Made by a program: the position numbers and the translations under genes. From NCBI RefSeq assembly GCF_003797945.1, contig NZ_RKKU01000003.1, positions 223,683 to 287,682 on the forward strand: a DNA stretch of 64,000 nt, read 5' to 3'. The notes under the pieces are model-generated. The model searched no databases, was not told the DNA's origin, and saw only the letters and a program-made list of their open reading frames with translations. Within the stretch, counting starts at the first letter, position 1. Each line of letters begins with the position of its first letter. Of this stretch, positions 9,234-17,108 are shown piece after piece. The stretch is from Pseudomonas neustonica (GTDB taxonomy: Bacteria > Pseudomonadota > Gammaproteobacteria > Pseudomonadales > Pseudomonadaceae).

Positions 9234-9354
9234 AAACTTGACAATGTGTGACATTGTCAAAAAAAGTGACGTTAAAACAACGGTTTGTAGGCTTTTCTGG
9301 CAGGGCTGACAGTAGGTTGGCGCGAATCGCAGCGCATCACCCGGGCAGATGCAT

Positions 9355-9387
9355 GCGCCTATTTGGTGCGTCGCTCCAGCTTGGTGC
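9355..9387 (-). promoter_or_regulatory. Two NtrC-like enhancer sites upstream of urtA
   Basis: GCGCC-TATTT-GGTGC at 9355-9369 and GCTCC-AGCTT-GGTGC at 9373-9387 each match the NtrC palindrome GCACC-N5-GGTGC at 9 of 10 positions. Their centres are 18 bp apart and about 155-175 bp upstream of the predicted start site, a normal enhancer position. Confidence 0.65.
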
Positions 9388-9448
9388 GTTGCTGATTGAT
9401 GCAGGGATGGGCCGGATAGGAGAGGGCGTAAATGCGAGCGCGTAAAGA

Positions 9449-9477
9449 AGAGGTGGCGCCAAGACAGCGCCACCTCT
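9449..9477 (-). terminator. Terminator-like hairpin after the thiolase gene
   Basis: AGAGGTGGCGC and GCGCCACCTCT form a perfect 11-bp stem with a 7-nt loop, just after the thiolase stop. The T tract on the minus strand is short (TCTTT). Confidence 0.7.
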
Positions 9478-9484
9478 GGAAGGC

Positions 9485-10666
9485 TTAGATCAGTTCGATA
9501 GCGATAGCCGTTGCTTCACCACCACCAATGCACAGCGAGGCCACACCGCGTTTACCGCCAGTGTTCTGTAGTGCGTTGATCAGCGTGATGATGATGCGTG
9601 AGCCGGTAGAGCCAACCGGGTGCCCCTGCGCGCAGGCGCCGCCGTAGATGTTGACCTTGGCGTGATCCAGATTGTGCTCACGCATGGCCAGCATGGTCAC
9701 CATGGCAAAGGCTTCGTTGATTTCAAACAGATCGACGTCTGCAACGCTCCAGCCCGTCTTGGCAAACAGATTGCTCATGGCGCCAACGGGCGCAAGGGTG
9801 AATTCGCTAGGGTCCTGACTCTGGGTCGCATGGCCGACGATACGGGCGAGTGGCTTCAGGCTTCTGCGTTCAGCTTCGGCTGCACTCATCAGCACCAGTG
9901 CACTGGCACCGTCGGAGATTGAGCTGGCGTTGGCGGCGGTAATGGAGCCGTCTGACTTGAACGCTGGCTTCAAGCTGGGGATTTTGTCCAGGTTGGCGTT
10001 GTGTGGCTGCTCATCGTGTTTGACCACTACTTCACCCTTGCGGGTTTTTACCGTGACCGGGACGATTTCCTTGTCCAGCGCGCCGCTCTCGATTGCTGCC
10101 TGGGCGCGCTTTAACGACTCAATGGCGTAGGCGTCCATGTCGGCACGGGTGATGTCGTTCTGGTCGGCGGTACCCTGTGCAAAGGAGCCCATCAAGCGGC
10201 CGCTGCGCGCATCTTCCAGGCCATCGAGAAACATGTGGTCCTTGATCTCGCCATGGCCCATGCGCAGACCAGTTCGGGCCTTCTCCAGCAAATAAGGTGC
10301 ATTGGACATGCTTTCCATGCCGCCAGCGACCATGATGCTGTTGCTGCCCGCCTTGATCAAATCATGCGCGAGCATCACGGCTTTCATACCAGAACCACAG
10401 AGTTTGTTGATGGTGGTGCAGCCAGTTGCGGCGGGGAGCCCGGCGTTGAGGCTGGCCTGGCGGGCAGGGCCCTGTTTCAAGCCAGCAGGCAAGACACAGC
10501 CCATGATGACTTCTTCTATGGCGTCGGCTTCAATGCCTGCACGGCTAACGGCTTCACGAATGCTCAGTGCGCCAAGCTCGACTGCGCTGATGCTGGAAAG
10601 ACTGCCCTGAAAGCCGCCCATGGGCGTGCGTGCTCCGCTGACGATGACAATGCTGTTGTCGGACAT
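9485..10666 (-). CDS. atoB: Acetyl-CoA acetyltransferase (thiolase)
   Basis: A 393-residue thiolase that condenses or cleaves acetoacetyl-CoA and 3-ketoacyl-CoA. Nucleophile Cys90 sits in NKLCGSGMKAV, His349 in GHPVGSTGSR and the acid/base Cys379 in CIGGGEA; the NEAFA motif is present. The open frame runs 36 codons further upstream, but ATG 10666 begins the conserved thiolase start and has CGGAG in front. It is divergent from the acyl-CoA ligase across an AT-rich region, suggesting joint control of fatty-acid or ketone-body use. Several thiolase subfamilies share these motifs, so the symbol is tentative. Confidence 0.88.
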   Translation of the reverse strand: MSDNSIVIVSGARTPMGGFQGSLSSISAVELGALSIREAVSRAGIEADAIEEVIMGCVLPAGLKQGPARQASLNAGLPAATGCTTINKLCGSGMKAVMLAHDLIKAGSNSIMVAGGMESMSNAPYLLEKARTGLRMGHGEIKDHMFLDGLEDARSGRLMGSFAQGTADQNDITRADMDAYAIESLKRAQAAIESGALDKEIVPVTVKTRKGEVVVKHDEQPHNANLDKIPSLKPAFKSDGSITAANASSISDGASALVLMSAAEAERRSLKPLARIVGHATQSQDPSEFTLAPVGAMSNLFAKTGWSVADVDLFEINEAFAMVTMLAMREHNLDHAKVNIYGGACAQGHPVGSTGSRIIITLINALQNTGGKRGVASLCIGGGEATAIAIELI

Positions 10667-10692
10667 GTTTATTGCTCCGGTATTATATTTTC

Positions 10693-10716
10693 TGACTACG
10701 GTTTGAATATTAGTCA
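10693..10716. promoter_or_regulatory. Inverted repeat in the thiolase/acyl-CoA ligase divergent region
   Basis: TGACTA and TAGTCA are separated by 12 bp, 27 bp upstream of the thiolase start, in AT-rich DNA. It could be an operator. No matching regulator gene is adjacent. Confidence 0.35.
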
Positions 10717-10883
10717 CAAGGCGACTTTTACTTACAATAATACCCTTAATGAGCTCAGATAAAATCCGTATCATATTTAGCGTTTAAGCTACCTGCGCTA
10801 TTCTCTAGACTGCTTTCGAGTGGTCGCGTGAGCTCTAGCAAAGCTCCCATGCCCTGACAATCCCAACAACACTAGGTCATTTC

Positions 10884-12566
10884 ATGCTCAATACTCGTAT
10901 CCTCAAGCCCACAGACGAGGCACGCTCCACGCCCCTGCTGATCAAGAATTTGCTACTTTCCGGTCAGCGTTACGAGCGTACCCAGGAAATTATCTACCGC
11001 GATATCAGCCGGTACGATTACGTTACCTTTAATGAGCGCGTCTGCCGCCTGGCCAATGCGTTGACCAAGGCTGGCGTCAAGGCTGGCGATACGGTCGCCA
11101 TGATGGACTGGGATAGCCATCGCTATCTGGAGTGCATGTTTGCTGTGCCCATGCTTGGCGCGGTTATGCATACCATTAACGTACGCCTGTCGCCGGATCA
11201 GATTCTCTACACCATGAACCACGCTGAAGACGTTGTGGTACTGGTTAACAGTGAATTTGTACCCATATACAAGGCCATCGAGAATGACCTGACGACGGTT
11301 ACCACCACCATTTTGCTGACTGACGAAGAAAGCAAAGTAGCTGATCTACCCGGTCTGGCGGGTGAGTATGAACAATTGTTGGCCGCCGCCGAGCCTACCT
11401 ACGAATTTGCCGATTTCGATGAGAACTCGGTTGCTACTACCTTCTACACCACGGGGACTACGGGTAACCCGAAGGGCGTCTACTTCACTCATCGTCAGTT
11501 GGTGTTGCACACGCTGTCTCAGGTAGCGTCACTGTCCGGGTTGGATAGCGTGCGTCAGCTGGGTAACCGTGATGTCTATATGCCAATCACGCCGATGTTC
11601 CACGTCCACGCGTGGGGTATTCCCTACACCGCCACCTTGATGGGGGTTAAGCAGGTCTATCCAGGCCGCTATGAGCCTGAGATGTTGGTCAAGTTGATCA
11701 AGGATCACGGCGTGACCTTCTCGCATTGCGTACCGACCATTCTGCAGATGGTGCTCAAGGCCGAGGGAGCCAAGGACCATGACTTTGGTGGTATGCGTGT
11801 GATTATCGGTGGCAGCGCCCTGAATCGTTCGCTGTTTGATTTAGCCAAATCCAAGGGTATGCATCTGGGCGCAGCCTACGGTATGTCGGAAACCTGTCCT
11901 TTGATCTCGGCGGGTTACGTCAACCTTGAGCTGGAAGCCGGTAGCGAAGATGATCGCATTTCGCACTTGATCAAGGCCGGGGTCCCTGGGCCTTTGGTGG
12001 AAGCGAAAATCATGGCGCCAGATGGCTCCTTTTTACCCAATGATGGTAAGACGCAGGGCGAATTGGTTTTGCGCGCGCCTTGGCTGACCCAAGCCTATTT
12101 CCGTGAGCCTGAGAAAAGCAAGGAGCTCTGGGCTGGCGGCTGGATGCATACCGGTGATGTGGCCACCATCGACCCGATGGGCTTTATCGACATTCGCGAC
12201 CGCATCAAGGATGTTATCAAGACTGGTGGCGAATGGTTGTCTTCGCTGGAGCTGGAAGATCTGATCAGTCGCAGCGCGTCAGTCAGTGACGTAGCTGTGG
12301 TCGGTATTCCTGATCCGCGCTGGGACGAGCGACCCTTCGCACTGGTGGTTGCTGCGCCAGGGCAGCAAGTGACGGCGGCCTCGTTGTGTGAGCACTTACA
12401 GCCATTTGTCGACGACGGTCGCATTAATAAGTGGGCGATCCCCACACAGATTGCGGTTGTCAGTGACATTCCCAAGACCAGTGTCGGCAAGCTTGATAAA
12501 AAGCGGATTCGTACCGAAATTGCACAATGGATTGAGTCGGGCGACGACTGTATTTCATCCTTGTAA
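10884..12566 (+). CDS. Medium/long-chain fatty acyl-CoA ligase (AMP-forming), AlkK-like
   Basis: A 560-residue member of the ANL adenylate-forming family; it activates a carboxylic acid to acyl-AMP and then to acyl-CoA. The phosphate-binding loop YTTGTTGNPKG lies near 187-197, PMFHVHAWG near 240, YGMSETCP near 335, GDVATID...DRIKDVIKTGGEW near 422-450, and the C-terminal catalytic Lys in SVGKLDKK near 535. The layout and the HTINVRLSPDQI segment resemble AlkK medium-chain acyl-CoA synthetase. With the divergent thiolase it would feed beta-oxidation. Chain-length preference cannot be read from the sequence. Confidence 0.88.
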   Translation: MLNTRILKPTDEARSTPLLIKNLLLSGQRYERTQEIIYRDISRYDYVTFNERVCRLANALTKAGVKAGDTVAMMDWDSHRYLECMFAVPMLGAVMHTINVRLSPDQILYTMNHAEDVVVLVNSEFVPIYKAIENDLTTVTTTILLTDEESKVADLPGLAGEYEQLLAAAEPTYEFADFDENSVATTFYTTGTTGNPKGVYFTHRQLVLHTLSQVASLSGLDSVRQLGNRDVYMPITPMFHVHAWGIPYTATLMGVKQVYPGRYEPEMLVKLIKDHGVTFSHCVPTILQMVLKAEGAKDHDFGGMRVIIGGSALNRSLFDLAKSKGMHLGAAYGMSETCPLISAGYVNLELEAGSEDDRISHLIKAGVPGPLVEAKIMAPDGSFLPNDGKTQGELVLRAPWLTQAYFREPEKSKELWAGGWMHTGDVATIDPMGFIDIRDRIKDVIKTGGEWLSSLELEDLISRSASVSDVAVVGIPDPRWDERPFALVVAAPGQQVTAASLCEHLQPFVDDGRINKWAIPTQIAVVSDIPKTSVGKLDKKRIRTEIAQWIESGDDCISSL

Positions 12567-12587
12567 ATCGCGCCCTGCGTGACCGCA

Positions 12588-12622
12588 AGCCGCCAGCCGA
12601 GCAATCGATTGGCGGTTTTTTT
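12588..12622 (+). terminator. Terminator of the acyl-CoA ligase gene
   Basis: GCCGCCA pairs with TGGCGGT (one G-U) across a 14-nt loop and is followed by seven T. Confidence 0.8.
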
Positions 12623-13011
12623 GTGCGTAGCAAGACGCTGATCAATAGTTGCTTACTGTCTCATTTTTGTGGATGTAATACGGTATCAAGTTGTCTTGCA
12701 GATCGCGTAAATAAAGCGCTTCAGCGCTGTATGGTGAAGTGCCAACTGCTCTGGTGTGGGACACTTGGGCTTGATTGCCTGCACGCCAGCCTATAAAGTG
12801 CCCATCTCCTCAAGGAATATAAAAAGCCTAATAATCCTGAACGCTGTGATGTCACCGTCTACTATGTCGGTACAACACGGGCGTTTTCGTGCGTCCGCTT
12901 CAGTGGCGGGCGTAATGGCAGTGCTTCCTTGTCGTCACCCGTCCGGCCTTCTGCTGTGCACTGTGTCAGCAGCGCTGAGCCGTAAATAAACAAGCAAAAC
13001 AGGGCGAATCG
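12623..13011. other. Non-coding gap before the DUF1329 gene
   Basis: About 390 bases with no convincing gene. The one open frame (12756-12989) lacks a ribosome-binding site and any recognisable pattern. The right end presumably holds the promoter of the DUF1329 gene, with AGGGCGAATCG just before its ATG. Confidence 0.5.
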
Positions 13012-14373
13012 ATGAAACCCATTATCCTTGCTTCTACTTTCCTGGCCTCTGCGCTGGCTGCTCAAATTAGCTTTGCTGCTGCCGATGCCCAGCAAGTTGC
13101 CGAACTGGGCAATTCTCTCACTCCTGTCGGCGCTGAAGCGGCCGGCAACGCGGCGGGCACCATCCCCGCCTGGACCGGTGGTTTGGCAACTGATGCTGCT
13201 GCGGTTGATGCAAACGGCTTTTTTGCCAACCCTTATGCTGACGATCAGCCGTTGTTCGTTATCACTGCGGCCAACTACGAAGAGTATGCCGATAACCTGG
13301 CTCCCGGTCAGATCGCCATGTTCAAGCGTTATCCTGAAACCTTCAAGATGCGCGTGTTTGAAAGTCGCCGCAGCGCCGCCCTGCCGCAAGCAGTGAATGA
13401 TGCGGCCAAGCACAACGCAGCCAATACCGAGCTGGTTGCCGGCGGCAATGGCTTGACCAACTATCAGATGGCTTATGCTTTCCCAATCCCCAATGACGGC
13501 CTTGAAGTTATCTGGAACCAGATTACGCGCTACCGTGGTGCTTCACTCCAGCGCACCGTTACGCAGGCCACGCCTCAGGTAAATGGTAATTACAACATTG
13601 TGCGCTTTGTAGAAGAGTACGTGTTGCCTAGTGCGCTGAGCGATTATAGCGCTGGCGACAGCACTGAAATGCTGTATTACTTCAAGCAGCAGGTGACGGA
13701 TCCGAGCCGTCTGGCCGGTAATGTGCTGTTGGTACACGAAACCATCAACCAGGTCGCCAACCCTCGCATGGCGTGGATCTACAACGCCGGCCAGCGCCGC
13801 GTGCGCCGCGCACCTCAGGTTTCCTATGATGGTCCAGGTACCGCAGCTGATGGTATGCGTACCTCTGACAATCTGGATATGTACAACGGTGCGCCCGATC
13901 GTTATGACTGGAAACTTAACGGCAAGCGCGAGATGTTTGTTTCTTATAATAACTTCGAGCTGGCCTCGCCCGACGTCAAGTACGATCAGATCTTTAAAGC
14001 AGGTCACATCAATCAGGATCTGGTGCGCTATGAGCTGCACCGTGTCTGGGATGTTGAAGCAACCGTCAAGCCGGGCGAGCGGCATATTTATGCCAAGCGT
14101 CATGTCTTCCTCGACGAGGATTCCTGGCAGGCGGCTCACATCGATCATTACGACGCGCGCGGTGAGCTGTGGCGTGTGGCCGAGGCTGAGACCCTGCAGC
14201 GCTTCCCGGACAAGGTGCCTAGCTATGCTATGGAGACCCTGTATGACCTCATGGCCGGGCGTTATCTGGCAATGGGCATGAACAACGAAGAGCGCAGCAA
14301 TTATGACTACAGCTACAAGGCGTCAAGCAATGACTTCACGCCAACCGCGCTGCGTCAGGCAGGTGTTCGCTAA
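13012..14373 (+). CDS. DUF1329 family secreted protein
   Basis: A 453-residue protein with a clear signal peptide (about 1-22, ending ISFA), so it is exported to the periplasm or outer membrane. The TIPAWTGGL motif near 49 and the tyrosine- and aspartate-rich second half (YNGAPDRYDWKL, KAGHINQDLVRYELHRVWDVEA) are marks of DUF1329, whose fold is thought related to LolA/LolB lipoprotein carriers. In Pseudomonas it usually sits beside a DUF1302 porin-like gene and hydrophobic-substrate catabolism genes. No DUF1302 gene is here, although an acyl-CoA ligase and thiolase are. Its function is unknown. Confidence 0.85.
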   Translation: MKPIILASTFLASALAAQISFAAADAQQVAELGNSLTPVGAEAAGNAAGTIPAWTGGLATDAAAVDANGFFANPYADDQPLFVITAANYEEYADNLAPGQIAMFKRYPETFKMRVFESRRSAALPQAVNDAAKHNAANTELVAGGNGLTNYQMAYAFPIPNDGLEVIWNQITRYRGASLQRTVTQATPQVNGNYNIVRFVEEYVLPSALSDYSAGDSTEMLYYFKQQVTDPSRLAGNVLLVHETINQVANPRMAWIYNAGQRRVRRAPQVSYDGPGTAADGMRTSDNLDMYNGAPDRYDWKLNGKREMFVSYNNFELASPDVKYDQIFKAGHINQDLVRYELHRVWDVEATVKPGERHIYAKRHVFLDEDSWQAAHIDHYDARGELWRVAEAETLQRFPDKVPSYAMETLYDLMAGRYLAMGMNNEERSNYDYSYKASSNDFTPTALRQAGVR

Positions 14374-14422
14374 CTAGGGTGCTATCGAGCCAGCTTGCGG
14401 CACGCTCGCTGGCTTCGCCCGT

Positions 14423-14462
14423 AAAAAAAGGTGTGTGGAAGCGATTCCGCGCGCCTTTTTTT
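14423..14462 (+). terminator. Terminator of the DUF1329 gene
   Basis: The stem GGTGTGTGGAA/TTCCGCGCGCC has 11 bp including G-U pairs and a GCGA tetraloop, with A7 before and T7 after. Confidence 0.85.
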
Positions 14463-14638
14463 ATTCCTGCAGGGTGTCTCTACGATCCGAGCAGGCTCTG
14501 ACTGTTGCTGTTTTAGCGCGCTGATGGTAGCCGCGGCTTTTGCATCCTGCGAAAGAAAAAACAGGCGCTGCTGGGTATACTGATTGCTATTCGATATAAG
14601 GCTTTGGCCTTTTCGCCCTGGCCCCTACAGGAGTTTGC

Positions 14639-15283
14639 ATGACAGCCCCGCAACCCGCGCTGATCCGCGAGACTTTCCCGGTAGGTCCGCTGCAGTGCAA
14701 TTGCACTATCGTTGGCGACCCGGTGACAAAAAAGGCACTGGTAATTGACCCCGGTGGTGATCATCAGTTGATTCTGGATCGCCTGGAGGCGCTCGGTCTG
14801 AAGGTGGTGAGTATCATTCACACCCACGCGCACTTGGACCACTTTCTTGCTTCGGGTGAAATAAAGAAAGTGACTGGCGCTAGTTTACATCTGCATAAAG
14901 AAGATCAATTTCTTTGGGATAACCTGGAAATGCAGTGCAAGATGTTTGGCGTGCCCTATAAGCCGGTACCGGCCCCTGATCAGTGGCTGCACGATGATGA
15001 GGAGTTGGCGTGCGGTTGTGGTGTCGCTTTGCATACACCCGGGCACACGCCGGGCTCAATGAGTTTCTGGTTTGAGCGGGACAAGTTGCTGATTGCGGGC
15101 GATACGCTCTTTCGTGGTGGCATTGGCCGCACGGATCTGTGGGGTGGTGACTATCAGAAAATTGAACGATCTATTCGTGATCGGCTCTATATTCTGGATG
15201 AAGAGGCTGTAGTGGTAACTGGCCATGGTCCAGATACACGTATCGGTGATGAGATTCGCACTAACCCCTTTATTCGTGGTTAG
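14639..15283 (+). CDS. MBL-fold metallo-hydrolase, YcbL/glyoxalase II-like
   Basis: A 214-residue metallo-beta-lactamase-fold hydrolase. It has the metal-binding THAHLDH at about 61-67, TPGHTPGSMSF near 137, AGDTLFRGGIGRTDL near 155 and GHGPDTRIGDE near the end. The short length and the GDTLF...GRTD pattern match YcbL, which resembles glyoxalase II (S-lactoylglutathione hydrolase) but lacks its C-terminal glutathione-binding domain. The substrate is therefore uncertain. Start ATG 14639 follows ACAGGAGTTTGC. Confidence 0.85.
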   Translation: MTAPQPALIRETFPVGPLQCNCTIVGDPVTKKALVIDPGGDHQLILDRLEALGLKVVSIIHTHAHLDHFLASGEIKKVTGASLHLHKEDQFLWDNLEMQCKMFGVPYKPVPAPDQWLHDDEELACGCGVALHTPGHTPGSMSFWFERDKLLIAGDTLFRGGIGRTDLWGGDYQKIERSIRDRLYILDEEAVVVTGHGPDTRIGDEIRTNPFIRG

Positions 15284-15400
15284 TGTGAGCGACCAGCCTG
15301 TCTGATACAGCTTTAGGGGAGTAAGCCGTTGACGCTTGTCCGGCCTCATTTCCTGTTATGGTGTTAGATGTTAAAGATAATAGATGAAAGGGAAAAAATT

Positions 15401-16054
15401 ATGAAAAGCCAAGCTTTGATTGCTGCCGGCGTGTGCGCGTTGGTTCTGACTGGTTGTACTAATAATCCTTACACTGGCGAACAACAAGCAGGTAAGTCTG
15501 CCATTTACGGCGGTATTGGCGCGGTAACCGGGGCAGCCATTGGTGCGGCTACCTCTAGCAGTGACGACCGCGGCAAGGGCGCTTTGATCGGTGCTGCTGT
15601 CGGCGGCGCTGCGGGTGGTGGTTATGGCTTTTACGTAGACAAGCAAGAACAGCGTCTGCGTCAGGAGCTTACCGGGACCGGTGTGCAAGTTGTCCGCAAT
15701 GGCGACAGCATTCAGCTGGTGATGCCGGGTAATATTACTTTCGCGTCCGGCTCTGCTGATATTTCGAGCAGCTTCTATCCCACCTTGAACTCGCTAGTGA
15801 AGGTGTTCAAGGAATTTGATCAGAACGGCATCAATATCGTCGGCCATACCGACAGCACTGGCTCCAACGAACTGAACATGCGTTTGTCCCGTGAGCGTGC
15901 CAGCGCGGTAGCGGCTTACCTGTCTGGTCAGGGCGTGCCTGGCGGTCGTATCAGCAGCGCGGGTGTAGGTCCTAGCCAGCCAATTGCCAGCAACGATACC
16001 GAGTCGGGTCGTGCGCAAAATCGCCGGGTAGAAATTAACCTGCGTCAGTTGTAA
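15401..16054 (+). CDS. OmpA-family outer-membrane lipoprotein (YiaD-like)
   Basis: A 217-residue lipoprotein. The signal peptide ends at lipobox LTGC with lipidated Cys19. A glycine-zipper segment (about 34-80, GGIGAVTGAAIGAA and GGAAGGGYG) follows, then an OmpA C-terminal peptidoglycan-binding domain (about 95-217) with NIVGHTDSTG and LSRERASAVAAYL. It probably anchors the outer membrane to peptidoglycan. ATG 15401 is chosen over an upstream ATG because it starts the signal peptide and follows AAGGGAAAA. Confidence 0.9.
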   Translation: MKSQALIAAGVCALVLTGCTNNPYTGEQQAGKSAIYGGIGAVTGAAIGAATSSSDDRGKGALIGAAVGGAAGGGYGFYVDKQEQRLRQELTGTGVQVVRNGDSIQLVMPGNITFASGSADISSSFYPTLNSLVKVFKEFDQNGINIVGHTDSTGSNELNMRLSRERASAVAAYLSGQGVPGGRISSAGVGPSQPIASNDTESGRAQNRRVEINLRQL

Positions 16055-16062
16055 TACGCAGT

Positions 16063-16100
16063 AAAAAAGCCGCGCCGGATCATTCCGGCGCGGCTTTTTT
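16063..16100. terminator. Bidirectional terminator between the OmpA-like gene and the acyltransferase gene
   Basis: GCCGCGCCGG and CCGGCGCGGC form a perfect stem with A6 on the left and T6 on the right, so it can serve both convergent genes. Confidence 0.9.
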
Positions 16101-16137
16101 GTGCGCGTATGCTGTCTTTAAAAACGTACTACGGGTG

Positions 16138-17058
16138 TTACTTTTTGGCGCGGTCAGCCGGGGTAGGGTACTGGGCGTGCAGTCGAGCCAGGTGCGCGTC
16201 CTTATCGACCCAAAGTTGGTTTACCCAAGCCTGAAATTCGGCCCTGAACGCTTCATCATTCTGGTAATCCTTGCCAAGAAACTCGGGCGGAATCGGCTTT
16301 AGCTCACAATGTATGACTACCTCTGGCACCTTGCCGCTGAGCAGGTCCCAGAAACTGGGATTACCGCCTGGGTAGTGAATGGTGATGTCCAGCAGTGAGC
16401 GTAACTGATTGCCCATCGCGTCCAGCACAAAGGCAATACCGCCAGACTTTGGCTTGAGCAGGTAGTTGAAAGGTGATTGCTGTTCAGCATGCTTGGCCGG
16501 TGTCAGGCGCGTGCCTTCGAGGAAGTTGAATACTGCGACCGGCGTGGTCTTAAACTTTTCGCAGGCTTTACGCGTGGTTGCCAGATCCTGACCAGCCTTC
16601 TCGGGGTGCTTGGCCAGATACGCCTTGCTGTAGCGTTTCATAAACGGAAAATCGAGCGCCCACCAGCATAGACCGATGATGGGTACCCAGATCAGCTCCT
16701 GCTTGAGGAAGAACTTGAGCATGGGCATGCGACGATTCAGTACGTGCTGCAGGGCAATGATGTCTACCCAGCTCTGGTGGTTGCTGGTGACCAGATACCA
16801 CCCGCGGTAGTCCAGTTGCTCCAGGCCTTCTATTTCCCAGCGGGTATTGCCGGTCAAGGCCATCCACCCGCTGTTGCAGAGTATCCAGAATTCCGCAACG
16901 CGGATCATGATTATCGTGCAGCGTTTCTGCAGCGTGGGAATAGGCAGAAGCTTGACCAGCGCCAACAGAAATAGAACTGAAGCGCAGCAGATGGTATTCA
17001 AGGCCAGTAATAGGATAGCCAGGGTGCCGCGCAAAAACGCTGGCAGGAATGAAAGCAT
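16138..17058 (-). CDS. PlsC-type acyltransferase (YihG-like)
   Basis: A 306-residue membrane-bound 1-acyl-glycerol-3-phosphate acyltransferase-like protein. There is a hydrophobic N-terminus (10-40), the catalytic NHQSWVD at 93-99 (NHxxxxD) and substrate motif FNFLEGTR at 177-184. Length and pattern resemble YihG, an inner-membrane enzyme that adds a fatty acid to lysophosphatidic acid. It could be one of several PlsC paralogues. Start ATG 17058. Confidence 0.88.
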   Translation of the reverse strand: MLSFLPAFLRGTLAILLLALNTICCASVLFLLALVKLLPIPTLQKRCTIIMIRVAEFWILCNSGWMALTGNTRWEIEGLEQLDYRGWYLVTSNHQSWVDIIALQHVLNRRMPMLKFFLKQELIWVPIIGLCWWALDFPFMKRYSKAYLAKHPEKAGQDLATTRKACEKFKTTPVAVFNFLEGTRLTPAKHAEQQSPFNYLLKPKSGGIAFVLDAMGNQLRSLLDITIHYPGGNPSFWDLLSGKVPEVVIHCELKPIPPEFLGKDYQNDEAFRAEFQAWVNQLWVDKDAHLARLHAQYPTPADRAKK

Positions 17059-17108
17059 GATGTTGGGCTCTTCGGCAGGACCGCCTTAAGGCGGTCATTC
17101 TCGTTATG

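Noticed and set aside
8921..9244. A 107-codon frame upstream of urtA on the same strand
   Set aside because: Its ATG lies upstream of the predicted transcription start near 9205, it has no conserved pattern, and it overlaps the urtA start region.
12756..12989. A 77-codon frame in the gap before the DUF1329 gene
   Set aside because: No ribosome-binding site and an implausible amino-acid pattern.
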